DNA of 64,000 nt, from contig MDYQ01000006.1 in the NCBI GenBank assembly GCA_003024175.1, positions 243,784 through 307,783 on the forward strand, written 5' to 3'. Of the stretch, positions 24,501 to 35,493 are shown piece after piece. How positions within the stretch are numbered: the stretch's first letter is position 1; each line of letters starts with the position of its first letter. The DNA comes from Planoprotostelium fungivorum. Its lineage: Eukaryota > Evosea > Variosea > Cavosteliida > Cavosteliaceae. A program made the position numbers and the translations under genes. Below the pieces are notes generated by a model. The model had not been told where the DNA came from, ran no database searches, and was given only the letters and a program-made list of their open reading frames with translations.

Positions 24501-25099
24501 TTATTTCGCTCTCAGCTCCTCTAATTGTGCCATCAAACGAGCGACTTCTTCTTTGTGTTCTAATCTCTCCTTCTCCTGCTGTTGCTCTAATGACCTGATG
24601 CATTGTCAAAACAGGCTCTGTGAATGACGTCATCTCACTTTTTCTCCTCGTTGAGTTCAGAGATCTGCTTCTGTAGACGATTTGAGATCTTCTCAGACTC
24701 CTGTTCCAGCTGATTCTCGAGATCGATCTTCTCTTTCCTCAGTTGTAACAGTTTCTGGCCCAGTGTGTTGGTCAGATACTCCTCCTCCCTCTCAATCTGG
24801 ATGGCCAGATCTTCTTTTTCTTTCTTCAATTGGTTCGTGTATTTGATCATGTGATTAATGTGGTGTTCCTCTTCGATTTCGGCTAAGATGTTCTGGGTGA
24901 TTTCAGTAACAATCGATGATGATGGAACGTGTGATTGAACGTGATGAATCGTATGGTCCCTCACTGATCGTTCGCGCTCTTTTTGGATCTGCACCAACTT
25001 CTGTTGTAGCTCTTCGATCGTTCTCTTCTGCTCAGAGATCAGTGCTTCATATGCCTCCTCTGTTGTCTTTCCATTTCTCTCGGTTTGCGTGTCGCTCAT
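24501..25099 (-). CDS. CCDC6: CCDC6-like coiled-coil protein
   Basis: The start is the ATG at 25099 (MSDTQTERNGKTTEEAYEAL), and two exons are separated by a 44-nt intron (gtgagatgacgtc...catcag). Almost the whole protein is coiled coil. The stretch ILAEIEEEHHINHMI is followed by IEREEEYLTNTLGQKLLQL and KEKIDLENQLEQESEKISNR, matching the repeated CCDC6 signature (EEEFLTN.L..KL.QL..EK..LE..LEQE.E...NRL). The last exon is SLEQQQEKERLEHKEEV ending LEELRAK at the TAA 24501-24503. At about 185 residues it is shorter than animal CCDC6 but keeps its core. The function is a scaffold role known only from animals. Confidence 0.8.
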
Positions 25100-25349
25100 T
25101 GCAATGTGTCTGTCTCGTTTGTTTGGTGTGTCCTCGATGATCGTTTCCTCCTCTACAAACTGACGAATAATGATTTCATTAGCGTTCTTTTATTCAAATA
25201 GTGAGTCTCAGGATTCGATTGCAACGTTTCAAACGTATCATCTTCTCCTCCATCCGTGTCTCTTCATTGCCACAACGATTCACCGATTGAGAATAGGTGT
25301 CCCATCAGTCTGATGGATCATCAATCGTGTGACCACCTCATCGCATTTC

Positions 25350-26361
25350 TCACCGGCTGGACATGTAGTTCTTCTTCTGCTCCGTTCTCCTCTGTGCCTC
25401 TCTTCTCTCCTCCACCGTGGAAGATCCCCAAGACACTAAACTGGAAAACCAGCTGCCGCTGCCTGCCTCAGGTTCCGGCAAGTAGCCGTTGTCAGAGTTC
25501 TCTTGGTCTGATGGTGGATCACCTGTCCATCATCATCATCTCGGCTCGTGAGTCTCTCTCCCACCTTCCATGTGAGCGGGTACGACGACGGACTTGAGGT
25601 TGATCTCGCGGAGGCAGGCCTTGATCTCGGCCTCTGATCGTATGGTTCGGATGGTGATGCGTTTTCGTTGGATGTCCACGATGAAAGAGATGACTCCGGT
25701 TAGAGATACGAGTTGTTGGTCGATCTGCGGTTTGATGGTCGAATTAAGCCCCTTCACGTACACCGTCAAGGTGTGTGTCTGTGCACCCGTGGTGGCTACC
25801 TGTTAGGTTTTCAATGATGGGATAGAGTTTATGAGGAAGGTCTCACCTTATCTGAGAAGAAAGAGAGTGGTGGACCGGTTGTTGTTGACTTCCTCGGTGT
25901 TCGAATGCCACTGTTGTTAGTCAAGTTGGTCGAATCACGGAGGGGTGTGGCAACATTTGGCGGAGGAACGACCGCTTTGGGAGGCTGATTGGCTGCATCG
26001 AGATGATTCTGCAGATTAGCGTAGGTGTTTCCCGCCAGTTGCTTCGAGCGGTGCTCCAACGAATAATCGAGCATCATTCTGCAAGAAGTCAGATGTCTGA
26101 AGGAGGCTCTCGTATGAAGACTCACTTCTTGAGCTTCTCTGGTAGATTTGGTGTGTTTTGGATCATAAGAGGACGATTTTCGGGGAGGAGAGTGAGATTA
26201 TAAAGACACTCCAAGGAGTTCTGAACCGTCTCTGGATCTCTCTCATCTAAGAAATTGACGACGCCGACGAAGCATGTCTTATCCTGAACTATGTATGCCC
26301 TGTTGGCTGGATCGGAAGCCAACTTCTTCAGTTGTGCAGCGACACTCTTAAAATCGGCCAT
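25350..26361 (-). CDS. ARMC1: Armadillo repeat-containing protein 1 (ARMC1)-like
   Basis: The start is the ATG at 26361 (MADFKSVAAQLKKLASDPAN). The first exon carries an armadillo-type unit, RAYIVQDKTCFVGVVNFLDE, then ETVQNSLECLYNLTLLPENR. A Pro/Thr-rich linker follows. The second domain is HMA-like: HTLTVYVKGLNSTIKPQIDQ, VSLTGVISFIVDIQRKRITI and KACLREINLKSVVV. The final exon (SGSWFSSLVSWGSSTVEERR to KKNYMSSR) corresponds to the conserved ARMC1 tail, with a TGA at 25350-25352. Order and spacing of arm repeat, HMA-like domain and Trp-containing tail fit ARMC1, a protein tied to mitochondrial contact sites in animals. No CxxC metal motif is present in the HMA-like part, as in ARMC1. Confidence 0.88.
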
Positions 26362-26472
26362 CTGCCCTCTTTCCCTTCTCCCTGTGAGCTCTTTTGCTCC
26401 TGATGTGGTCGGTTTGAATTTGAAGTTCCCGCCGCCCTTTTTTGATCCAATTTATTTCCAAAATCTTTCATT

Positions 26473-28801
26473 TTATTTTTGTGTCTCTTGCAGCAGCGAT
26501 GAAGCTTGCTGATCGGTCTCATTCATCGTCGATTCTTCTTCTTCTCCCTCTATCACTGGTTCGATGTATGCATACTTTCGTGTGAGCAGCATGAAGACGA
26601 TCGTGAAGAAGACCATCAGGATTGAGTAGAAGAAGAATTCGTTTCGGAGGGATAGAGGGGAGAACTCTGCCACGAATGCGACAAAGATGTTGCCCAGAGA
26701 TACCGTCAAGAGTTGGATAGACATCACGACGCTGGAATCCCATCAGAAGATCCGATCCGTGATGTGATCGTCTCACCTCTTCATCGTGTTGGGTGCTTGT
26801 GAATAGGCAAACTCGAGAGAAGAGATGGACACCAAGACTTCACCCGCCGTGAGGACGACATATTGCAGCAACTGTCCATTTCAGATGACGCCATGCAGCA
26901 TGAGAGGACATCACCTGCCACGCCATCGACACCGACTTGACTCCTTCTGATCCATCCACCGCGATCTGTAAGAATCCAGCCATACCAAAAGTGATGGCAG
27001 TCAACACCATTCCATACACCATCCTCCTGAGCGGTAAGATATTATACTGCCTCACTCAGAAACAATAAATCGAAATAAAACCCTCACGCCTCTCTTCCTG
27101 CACCAGGGATAGATGATTCTGTCGAAGCAAGGAACGAACAACATGATGAGGAGGGGATTCAGCGTGGGAATCTGATCGGGCTGGACGGTCAAGCCTAGGA
27201 TGTGTCCGTTCATGTCTCTGGCCTGCTCGATCCAACGACTGCTCGTTTGGTCGAAGAGAGCCCAGTAACAGGGAAGTGGTCTGTGATGATGAGATGATGA
27301 GATGATGCAGAGATGATGTAGAGATGAGAAATGATGATGGGGATGATGAGATGAGATGGTGAGAGAGGACGATGAGATGATGGTGGGAGGCGATGAAATG
27401 TACTCACACAAATACCAACATGATGTTGAGGACAGACTGTACGTCTTTCACAATTCTCCTTCCGTATTTCTTCTCTGTAGCAAATGTTGGTTGACTGGAG
27501 GACATGATGATGCATGTGTGGCTTTGAATGGATGATGATGATGTGATGAGTGATCCATCAATCGTGATGTGATGACGATCTCGATCATGTCGATGTCGGC
27601 GAACATGATATCGTTAACGATCATGACGTTCATATCGATGTGACGATGATACCTGCAGGATCAAGCCAGTTAGCGTAGCGACTCTTCCTCCCCCAGATCT
27701 TCTCCTTGATGCCCATCTACTGTATTCAACCGTACATCCCTTCTCACGCTCACCTTGATCACTCTCGCAAAGATCAACACCATGTTCTCCCCCGGTGGAT
27801 TCTGCACCCTTCAGAACCATCTACAGCGTTGTAGATGAGACGTCCTCACCTTCTTGTACATCTTTCTACCGCTCCAGAAGACAATGATGGCTGCAGCTAA
27901 GAGGATGGTGGGAACGAGAAAGGCCAACCAGAAGCCTGGGAAGGTCAGGGATTGGGACGTCCCAAATGTGACCCACCGACTTTGACCCGGAAGATCGGGG
28001 TCAGTGTGGTGGATACGAAGGAGCCAGAGTTGATGCAGACGTAGAAAACTGAGAAGAAGGAAGTCAGGAGGTCCATTCGATCGGGTGGTATCTGATCTCC
28101 ACCGAAGCTGGATACACCTGGATGGAGTGAGATGATGAGATCGATGAGAGGTGATCTCACATGGCTTGATGCCACCAGTACCGATGGCGATGAGAAAGAG
28201 ACCGATGAAAGAACCCCTGTTCCAAATGAGAAGACGAGGTGAGATGAAATGGATGATGTTCACCATGCGTGGGGAGGTGTGCCCATCACTCCGGGAACGG
28301 CCTGAGAGGTCCATCAGATCTCGGGTGAAAACGGATCTCACCGAGATGGTCAACACGAGTTGACCCAAGCAGTAGATCAGCGACAAGTATAAGATGGTTC
28401 TGTATTTCCCTGTGAGTTTGCAGTGAGTGAGAGCAGTGAGGTGAGACGTACCCAATTTGGTGTCTGCGATGATACCCCCGAAGAGGGGAGTCATGTAAGA
28501 GAAGAAGACGAAAGTGTGGTAGAGAGACGTTGCTTCGTTGTTACCGAAGCCCAAGTACGTGGATAGATACATGTATAGCACAGCCTTCATCCCGTAGAAT
28601 GAGAATCTGATTGCGTCAGGTTCATCTTATGAACGATACATCGTCACACCTCTCACAGAATTCATTGGCAAAGATGAACATCACAGAGATTGGGTAACCA
28701 AAGATTTGTCGACCGATGGAGGCAGTCTCAGCGACAACATCTATATGCCTATCATGTGGCTTGGAATCGAGTTCAATATCCTCTATCACTTCATTCGACA
28801 T
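26473..28801 (-). CDS. Proton-coupled oligopeptide transporter (POT/PTR2, SLC15 family)
   Basis: The gene starts at the ATG at 28801 (MSNEVIEDIELDSKPHDRHI). After an acidic N-terminus the hallmark first block appears across an intron: FANEFCERFSFYGMKAVLYM, followed by YHTFVFFSYMTPLFGGIIAD and a TKLG junction. This is the ExxERFxYYG...PxxGxxxAD pattern of PTR2 transporters. FLIAIGTGGIKPC is the next signature (GTGGIKP), then FGGDQIPPD and FSVFYVCINSGSF (the FYxxINxGS motif). Later exons give further membrane segments down to FFYSILMVFFTIVFMLLTRK and an acidic C-terminus ending LLQETQK. The ExxER proton-coupling motif is intact, so di/tripeptide import by proton symport is expected. There are about nine introns, several rich in GATG repeats. 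Confidence 0.92.
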
Positions 28802-30055
28802 GTTGATGATGTCAGCGGATAGATCTGGGACTGTTGATACAACGAACTATCCCGATCAACAAATTTTAATTTATTTGCAAATATCTCCTCTGAAAGGACG
28901 AATTCGCGTCCGACAGTAGAGTTGTAGTGATAAAACCCTGCAAGAATCACAAACAGAAAACACCACCTCTGCTCTGTACCACATACACTATAAAATATAG
29001 TAAAATGCAAGAGGATGGACCCAGAGCTTGATGAAAGATAGATTGCGGTTATGAGTACATCAAGGTAATCCCACTGAACTAAATAGCACATACGCCAAAA
29101 TAGGAGAAAAGTCAGACATGTAAAGACTACGAGACTTGTGGATGATGTGCATTTATGCACATCATCATAAGTCATCTTAGGAATGGAATGTCTGACTTTT
29201 CTCCTATTTTGGCGGAATTATGGCATCTGGAGCATCTGACTGAGTCAGGATGATGTGGGTCAGAAAGGGTCTGACCCCCTGGTTCCATGGAGTCCCAACA
29301 ATTATGACCAGAGGAGCATGTCAAATCTTAGGGAGGGTAGCAGGTCAGTTTTCACACTTTTTCCAGGTAGAGAGACACATGGCCTACACGCTGGTGTAAT
29401 CTGTTTTTTCGTCCGGACGTTTGTATCAGAGTAAAGGCAGAACTATAGCTGTTTCATTGCAGGTGTTCTTCTACCTGACATGTTCCGATCATTGCCTCGC
29501 TTCCCAGATGTCAGAGTTTCCAGAATTATGATGCTGGTTGTCTTAGCCACTTCATCATCGAGGCAAGTGGTGTTCAGAAACTCATCTATGACCGCAATTT
29601 AACACGGAATGACCCATTAATATTTTGGTAGTACATATCAATGGGGCGCTCTGCCACATAAGCGGAAGGCAAACGCAGATGGTCAGCGGAAAGTGAGAGC
29701 CTTGCACATTTGCTATGTTTACCCAACATCCCTCCACACCCTTGCCTTTTGCCACATCTACCATTACCACAATCAAAAAATTCAGATCAGAGGACATTCT
29801 CAAGGAGAATACAAAGACTTTGTTCTTTGCTCTTATTGAACACCAGAGGAATATTCATTCGTGTCGGGTAGATAGATTGAGGAAATAAATAGTTTGTTCT
29901 TGATCGCTCTACAACGGATGTGTATCGATACAACCAGCATTCGGAAGAGTTAGCCGCGGCTGACTTCTCGCATGCAACCCGAGGCCGGCCATAAGCCTGT
30001 GTCCGTAGACAGTCAATTACTTCGACATAACAGTGATACGCACTAATTATTCACC
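28802..30055. other. Gene-poor spacer between the POT transporter and K+ channel genes
   Basis: About 1,250 bases lie between two divergent genes. It is A+T-richer than the neighbours, with tttaatttatttgcaaat and actataaaatatag. The central part carries nested inverted repeats, listed separately. 29280-29900 shows scattered open stretches on both strands without a start, splice pattern or recognised domain, and could be decayed mobile-element sequence. The right edge should hold the channel promoter. No tRNA or rRNA was seen. Confidence 0.45.
29093..29277. repeat. Nested inverted repeats, three adjacent hairpins
   Basis: A perfect 27-bp inverted repeat has arms at 29093-29119 (beginning CGCCAAAATAGG) and 29188-29214 (ending CCTATTTTGGCG). 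Inside it lies a second perfect inverted repeat, GATGATGTGCAT at 29141-29152 and ATGCACATCATC at 29155-29166, separated by two bases. Just downstream is a third stem, GGGTCAGA / TCTGACCC at 29257-29264 and 29270-29277. No target-site duplication is obvious at the outer arms. It could be a fold-back or MITE-like insertion, or a structured transcript. Confidence 0.75.
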
Positions 30056-33000
30056 ATGGCCGACTTGTATAAAGTGAGCGAAGACATCATCTTGTCTCTC
30101 ACAAAGAACAGTCGCTATTCACCAATATCTTCCTCTTGGACATGTTCATCTTCTTGATCATAGCTCTTGGATTGATTCTGATTGGTGGCATTGTTCTCAA
30201 AATTACAAGTACCATCGTCCTTCACATCGTCGGTCAACATTTCAGTATCCGCAGGTGACCTTTCCAGGAGCGATTGACGTCGGTCTCACCATCCTTCGCA
30301 GAGTGGTCACTTCTTTCGACAAGTTGCGAGAGCGTATGAGGAATCATACACGAGTCATCGTTTCCCTCGTGGTATTCCACATGTGCTTCTGTCTCGTATC
30401 AGTTGGTATCTTTCTATATTACGTGGTCAAGGTGATTGATGATGTGATTTCAGGCGTGATTGACATTCATCAACAGGTAACACAAGCACCGATCAAGGCA
30501 TCAGATGAGAATGCATCAGATACGACAGCTGGCATATTCGATCACAAGGTTCGTGTAACACGTCCACATGATGTTGACTCTATGACACAGGGTCTCATCT
30601 ATATCGAATTCATCATCTCGATCATCATGGGTCTGAGTTTGTTGATTCAATACTTTGACATGCAACACAAACTCAGCTTCTTCTTCGACGTATTCGTATG
30701 GATGAACATTGTGTGTCTACCCTCTCTCTTCTCTCACTGATCATCATCAGGCCACAATCGTTCCAGGGTTGATCGGCCCATTTATTTCATATTATTTCTA
30801 CGGTTTTCAATTTCTTAGATTCGTTCAATTGTACAGCGGTATCAAATTCTTCTGCGATCTCAGCGCAGACTATATCTCAGGTGATTCATCTCACATCGCT
30901 CCACATCGACATCATCATCTCATCATCTTGACATCTAAATCCACCCGTAGACGTGACACAAGACATCATCAAGACTGCTTACCTCCTCGTATCTCTCATC
31001 TTCTGCTCCGCCAGCTTCATGTTCGTCCTCGAGAATTCCACCGTCACCGTGGACGGCCCGGTACGTACCTCACTCATCTACAACGCTCACACGTCCAGGT
31101 CGAAAACTTATTGGACGCATTTTATTTCGCCTTTGTGACCTTGTCCACCGTTGGATACGGTGACATCACACCCAAGTCTGCCTCTGGAAAAGTTGGAGTC
31201 ATCGTCATCATCATGTGTGCCATCGCCGTTGTGCCTGCCGCGGCCGGCCGGTTATCAGAGACCCTCGCTGCCAGCAGCTCCCTCGGTGTGTAAAAAAATG
31301 CCGGGAGCGGGAATTGAAATCGATACAGCGAAGAAGAGATACATGGGAAAGAATCACGTCATTCTAATCGCACCAGAAGACAAGTCCGTCTTGAACTTTC
31401 TCAGAGAATTCTACCACGAAGAGAGGGTGGAGAACTCGTTCAAGGTACCACCCCCACAATTATATTACGTCTGATCACGTGATCAGGTCTGCATCTTGCT
31501 GGCAGAAGAGAAGATCTCCAGGCAATTGGACGTTTTCATCCGTAAACCTTTCTACGCACATCGGATATCCATCTTAGTGGGCCAGGCCCTGACGGATGGT
31601 GATTTAGATCGCACGAACATCAAGAAGGCCCTCGCTTGTTTCGTCTTCAACGGGAGAGGACACGGGGACGCTGACGATGCGAGTGAGTGAAGAGGGGAGG
31701 AGGGGAGAACTCAAACGAGTAGGAACCATTCTGAACGTATCATCGTTGAGACAGCACAACAGCCAGATCCCCATATTCGCTCAGATCCATCATTCCAGGA
31801 ACGAGGTGGAGTCCATTGGATCTCGTTCTTCTCTCGTAAGATCGTAAATGATGGAGGGCAGACGCTGTTGAGATCTCTAGACGTGAAGGTCATCATCAAC
31901 ACGAGAGATATTCGTATGAACATCTTATCACAAGCGATCACTTGCCCCGGCTTCGCTGCATTATCCACCAACGTCATCCAGAGCTTCAGTTTACCATCCG
32001 GGTACAGACATCTATCCGGCTGGGAGAAGGAGTACGGTGAGATTCTGCGGAAAATTCGATGATCCGTGTGACTGGGTGACAGTGTGGGGGGCGGGACACG
32101 AGGTGTACGAGGTGGACAGTATGGACAAGTACGAGGGTTTAGGGTTTAACGAAGCCGTCTGCATTATTTATTCTCAATACGGTGCTCTGTTGGTCGGTAT
32201 CGGCCCTGCTTGCGATTCAAACGGGTATTTATATGTTTCGTTCATCACATCCATTATCAATTCATCTGCTCGACATGTCCATCGTAGATCTATGCGATGA
32301 ATGACACGGGACAGAGTGTTTGATAAGTTGAACAATGTGAATTTTACATTATATCCCGGGAGCAGTTTCATCATTCGAAGAGGAATGAGAGGAGTCATCT
32401 TGGCTCAAGAGAGCAGTGTGAGCATTCATTCTATCGAATCATCGGACAATGCATGAGATGCATCATCATCATCATCATGCACATGATGAAGAGGAGTGAT
32501 GGGATGATAGGTATCGGCTGATGTGAGAGAGAGATACATCTCAGTGGACGGAGGAGATTCGACGAGTGATGTTGACAACATCCAACCGAGAAAAGATCCA
32601 GAAGAATTCGCCAACGAAAGTTTGGGAATCGATCAGTGCTTGGTTTACGATGGAAAGAACGAGAAGAAGGTCCATTTTATTTCATTTTATTTCATCCGTA
32701 GCTGACGTTGACAGGTGGAGAAGATCAGACCGTTGGCAGATTGTACGATTGTAGATACAGACCACCTCCCTCCTTCTAAATTTGTCGTTATCACGGGCGA
32801 TAATTTCAGCGAGATTTCTGAATTGGTCACAAAAGTGAGAGAGCATTCACACACACGAAAGAGAACTGAGAGAATCAGATCCGAGAGTTCAACTTTAAAG
32901 AGGTGCACACGATCATCATCTTGTGTCCCATCACTCCTTCCTCGGACGATTGGCTCGACGGTGCAGGGTGTGTCTCGTTTCATCTCGTTCACATCTACAA

Positions 33001-34203
33001 CGGTCTCGTTTCATCATTGTCTACTCTTCATCTGTGATGGATTTGTATGGAAGGAGAAGGATTTATATTGAGATGGAGCAGGAGATTCAACGAGGTGTGG
33101 TTCGTAAGGGGAGATCCAACACATCACTGGGATCTGGTCAGAGCTGGTGCGTTCCGTTCGAATTCGATCATCATATTGGGACAAGGGAGAGAAGGTACGA
33201 TTGATTACATCTCATCATCACCATCACCATCACGATCGTCAAGAGATGAAATAGAACAGACCCGGAGAATCCTGCCGTAGATGCCAAACCGATGATGACC
33301 TTCCAATTGCTCATGAATGGAAATGCTTCCTCCGTTCCCATCGTTGATCTCAGTGTGTTCTCCTTCAACATCTCTCTCATCTATGTCACATTCTCTTATC
33401 ACATTCTCTTATCACATCTCTTGATCATCACATTCTCACCCACCTCAGTACACGCCAGTAATGCGAAATACCTCGGATTAAACAACAGCTCTCTCGCTTC
33501 AAACGTACCCGCGGAACTATCTACACCTTATTATGCAGGCCACATGTGAGACACTTACGAAGAGAGAAATCTGAGACGTGAAAGCTTCACGGGTGGCATC
33601 ATGGACACCCTCATGGCCCAAGCTTTCTTCAACCCAGACATCGTCTCCTTCATTCGACAGATCATGGGTGGCCTGGCAGTCTCCATCCCCATTCGAAAAG
33701 TCTTCCCTTCTCTCATCGTGAGTCGGAGGTCATCGCGATCACCGTGTCAACTCGACGCAGGAGGCAAAGTACAAAGATCTCTTCAAACGTCTCTTGTGTG
33801 AGCACAAGGTCGTCTCACTCGGTTTATTTCGAAAGAGAATGGATGGGATGGAGATGTCTGCCGAGAGGAGGAGTCACATCTTCCGCAGAAAGGTGATCAT
33901 CATCATCACCATCACCTCTCCATCTCATGTCGATCAGACGAGAAGACTACCGACCAACTTTGCACGATACATTGTGATGAATCCAGAACCTCATCTGGTG
34001 CTGTCCGAAGAAGATGAGGTCATCGTTCTCATCCCGCGTGAGAGCGTGAGTGTCAATCGATTGAGATACAATAGCTGAAGGACGTGCAGGACCACATGGA
34101 CTATATGTCCAGCAATGAGAAGATGAGCATCGATGATGAGAGCGTCGAGCTGAAGACATTCCGGGTGGTGGATAGTTCGGCGAAATACAATCGGCCCAAT
34201 TGA
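30056..34203 (+). CDS. SLO/BK-type potassium channel with RCK domains
   Basis: The gene begins MADLYK (30056), spliced by a 38-nt intron to SLFTNIFLLDMFIFLIIALG, a first membrane segment like the extra S0 of BK channels. More segments follow (VIVSLVVFHMCFCLVSVGIF, IEFIISIIMGLSLLIQYF, LLVSLIFCSASFMFVLE). The pore has the K+ filter in STVGYGDITPKS. After S6 comes a large cytosolic part: KNHVILIAPEDKSVLNFLRE is an RCK1-like start, LVRAGAFRSNSIIILGQGRE a second Rossmann strand, and HLVLSEEDEVIVLIPRES the usual C-terminal RCK strand pattern. About eighteen exons give roughly 1,050 residues, ending at the TGA at 34201-34203. The putative S4 (FYGFQFLRFVQLYSG) has only one arginine. Calcium-gated K+ efflux is likely; the calcium bowl was not identified. 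Confidence 0.85.
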
Positions 34204-34286
34204 AGATGACTCGTCTGATGATCATCTTCGCATGCGTGTTCGCTCTAAAACACAAACGAAGACGATTCGTGAACGATTTTATTCTC

Positions 34287-35365
34287 CTACAGTGGAGCTG
34301 CGGGTGTGTCCTCCACCGTGGCTCTCGCCTGCGGGAAAGCCAAACCCATCTTCACTCTGTCTCCATTGCCTCCTAATGCATTCGCTCCCTTTGCAAAGGC
34401 CGCATTTTTCACCGCCGTGAATCTCTGGTTCAACAGCGGCAGCATCAGACTCTCCAATTCGGCGGGAACTTGCACGTTCAGTTTCTTCAGCTCCGCCGCG
34501 AGATCAGTTAAGACTTGAGCAGACACCTGCATCATGTTCATCCTCTGCGTCTCACATGTAGAGTCATCACCTTCTTTGTGTCGTTGTAGTCGAGAGTGGG
34601 AGTAGAAGTGGTGGCAGGTGTGTTCTTCGCTCCCTTCTTTGTAGTTGCGGCTGAGGCGGCGGCAGCAGATCCGGCCTCTCCAAATTCAAAGATGAGGGTG
34701 GCCTCTGATTTGTTCTCTCTGTAGTTGCAGCGAATGTTTTTGATGGGACGAACGGCACCCGTGGTGGCGACGTGAGTTCCCAGGCAAGAGTTCACGACCC
34801 TCGTCTGGTTTAGAAGATGATGATGGGATGGAGGATCACCAGTCGGAGATGGAAACAATGGTGAGCTCTTGAACTGCGGCGGCTGGCTCAATCTTATCGT
34901 AGATCTTGTCCTTACCATACTTCGTTTCGGCATCTGATCTGATGATGACATCAGATCACCTCGAATGATGGCTCGAATGACAAGAGAGACAATGAGAATG
35001 GATTCGATTGGGATCTTCTTTACGATGGTTCACCTGGATAATGTTTCCGTCTGAATGGCAACATTCTTGGCGATCAAATCGTTAGAAAGTCTCTCCAATT
35101 CTTTCAATTGGGACTCTTGTGGTGCCTGGGCAGATACAATGGTCAATCTTCCCTCCGTCTTCTTGTGGCATTCGACAGAGACAGTCTTCGTCTGAAAGGA
35201 AGTGTTGGAAGGACGATTTTGATCGATACGCAGAACTCACGGAACCGAAGACGCGATTGACTGCTCCCTTCACGATCTGTGTGGCAGAATTGACTCTGAA
35301 GATTTCATCAATCTACAGGATCATCGCAGGGAAACTCACTCTGGAACTCTCGCCTTCTGACTCAT
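34287..35365 (-). CDS. Alanyl-tRNA editing (AlaX/SAD)-like domain protein
   Basis: The start is the ATG at 35365 (MSQKARVPE), spliced by a 44-nt intron to VNSATQIVKGAVNRVFGS. Exons continue TVSVECHKKTEGRLTIV and LKELERLSNDLIAKNVAIQT, then KYGKDKIYDKIEPAAAVQEL. The clearest block is RVVNSCLGTHVATTGAVRPI, with a CxxxH pair in the context CxGTHV..TG.(I/V)..IK that marks the second metal motif of AlaX and AlaRS/ThrRS editing domains. The expected first motif HxxxH is not seen, so editing activity is doubtful. The last exon (VSAQVLTDLAAELKKLNVQV) is a helical tail reached through a very short, about 26-nt, candidate intron. The stop is at 34287. Confidence 0.55.
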
Positions 35366-35493
35366 TCTGTAATGTGATGATTGATTAATCAGGTGAAGCG
35401 ATGCTGATTCTCAATTGCGAAAATCCCGTCTTTTCTTTTTATTCTCATTTTAGAAACAATTATCACAGAGAGCCAAACTGAAAGACTCTCCCT

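Noticed and set aside
32135-32148. Telomere-like GGGTTTAGGGTTTA
   Set aside because: It is within a coding exon of the K+ channel and is explained by the codons for EGLGF.
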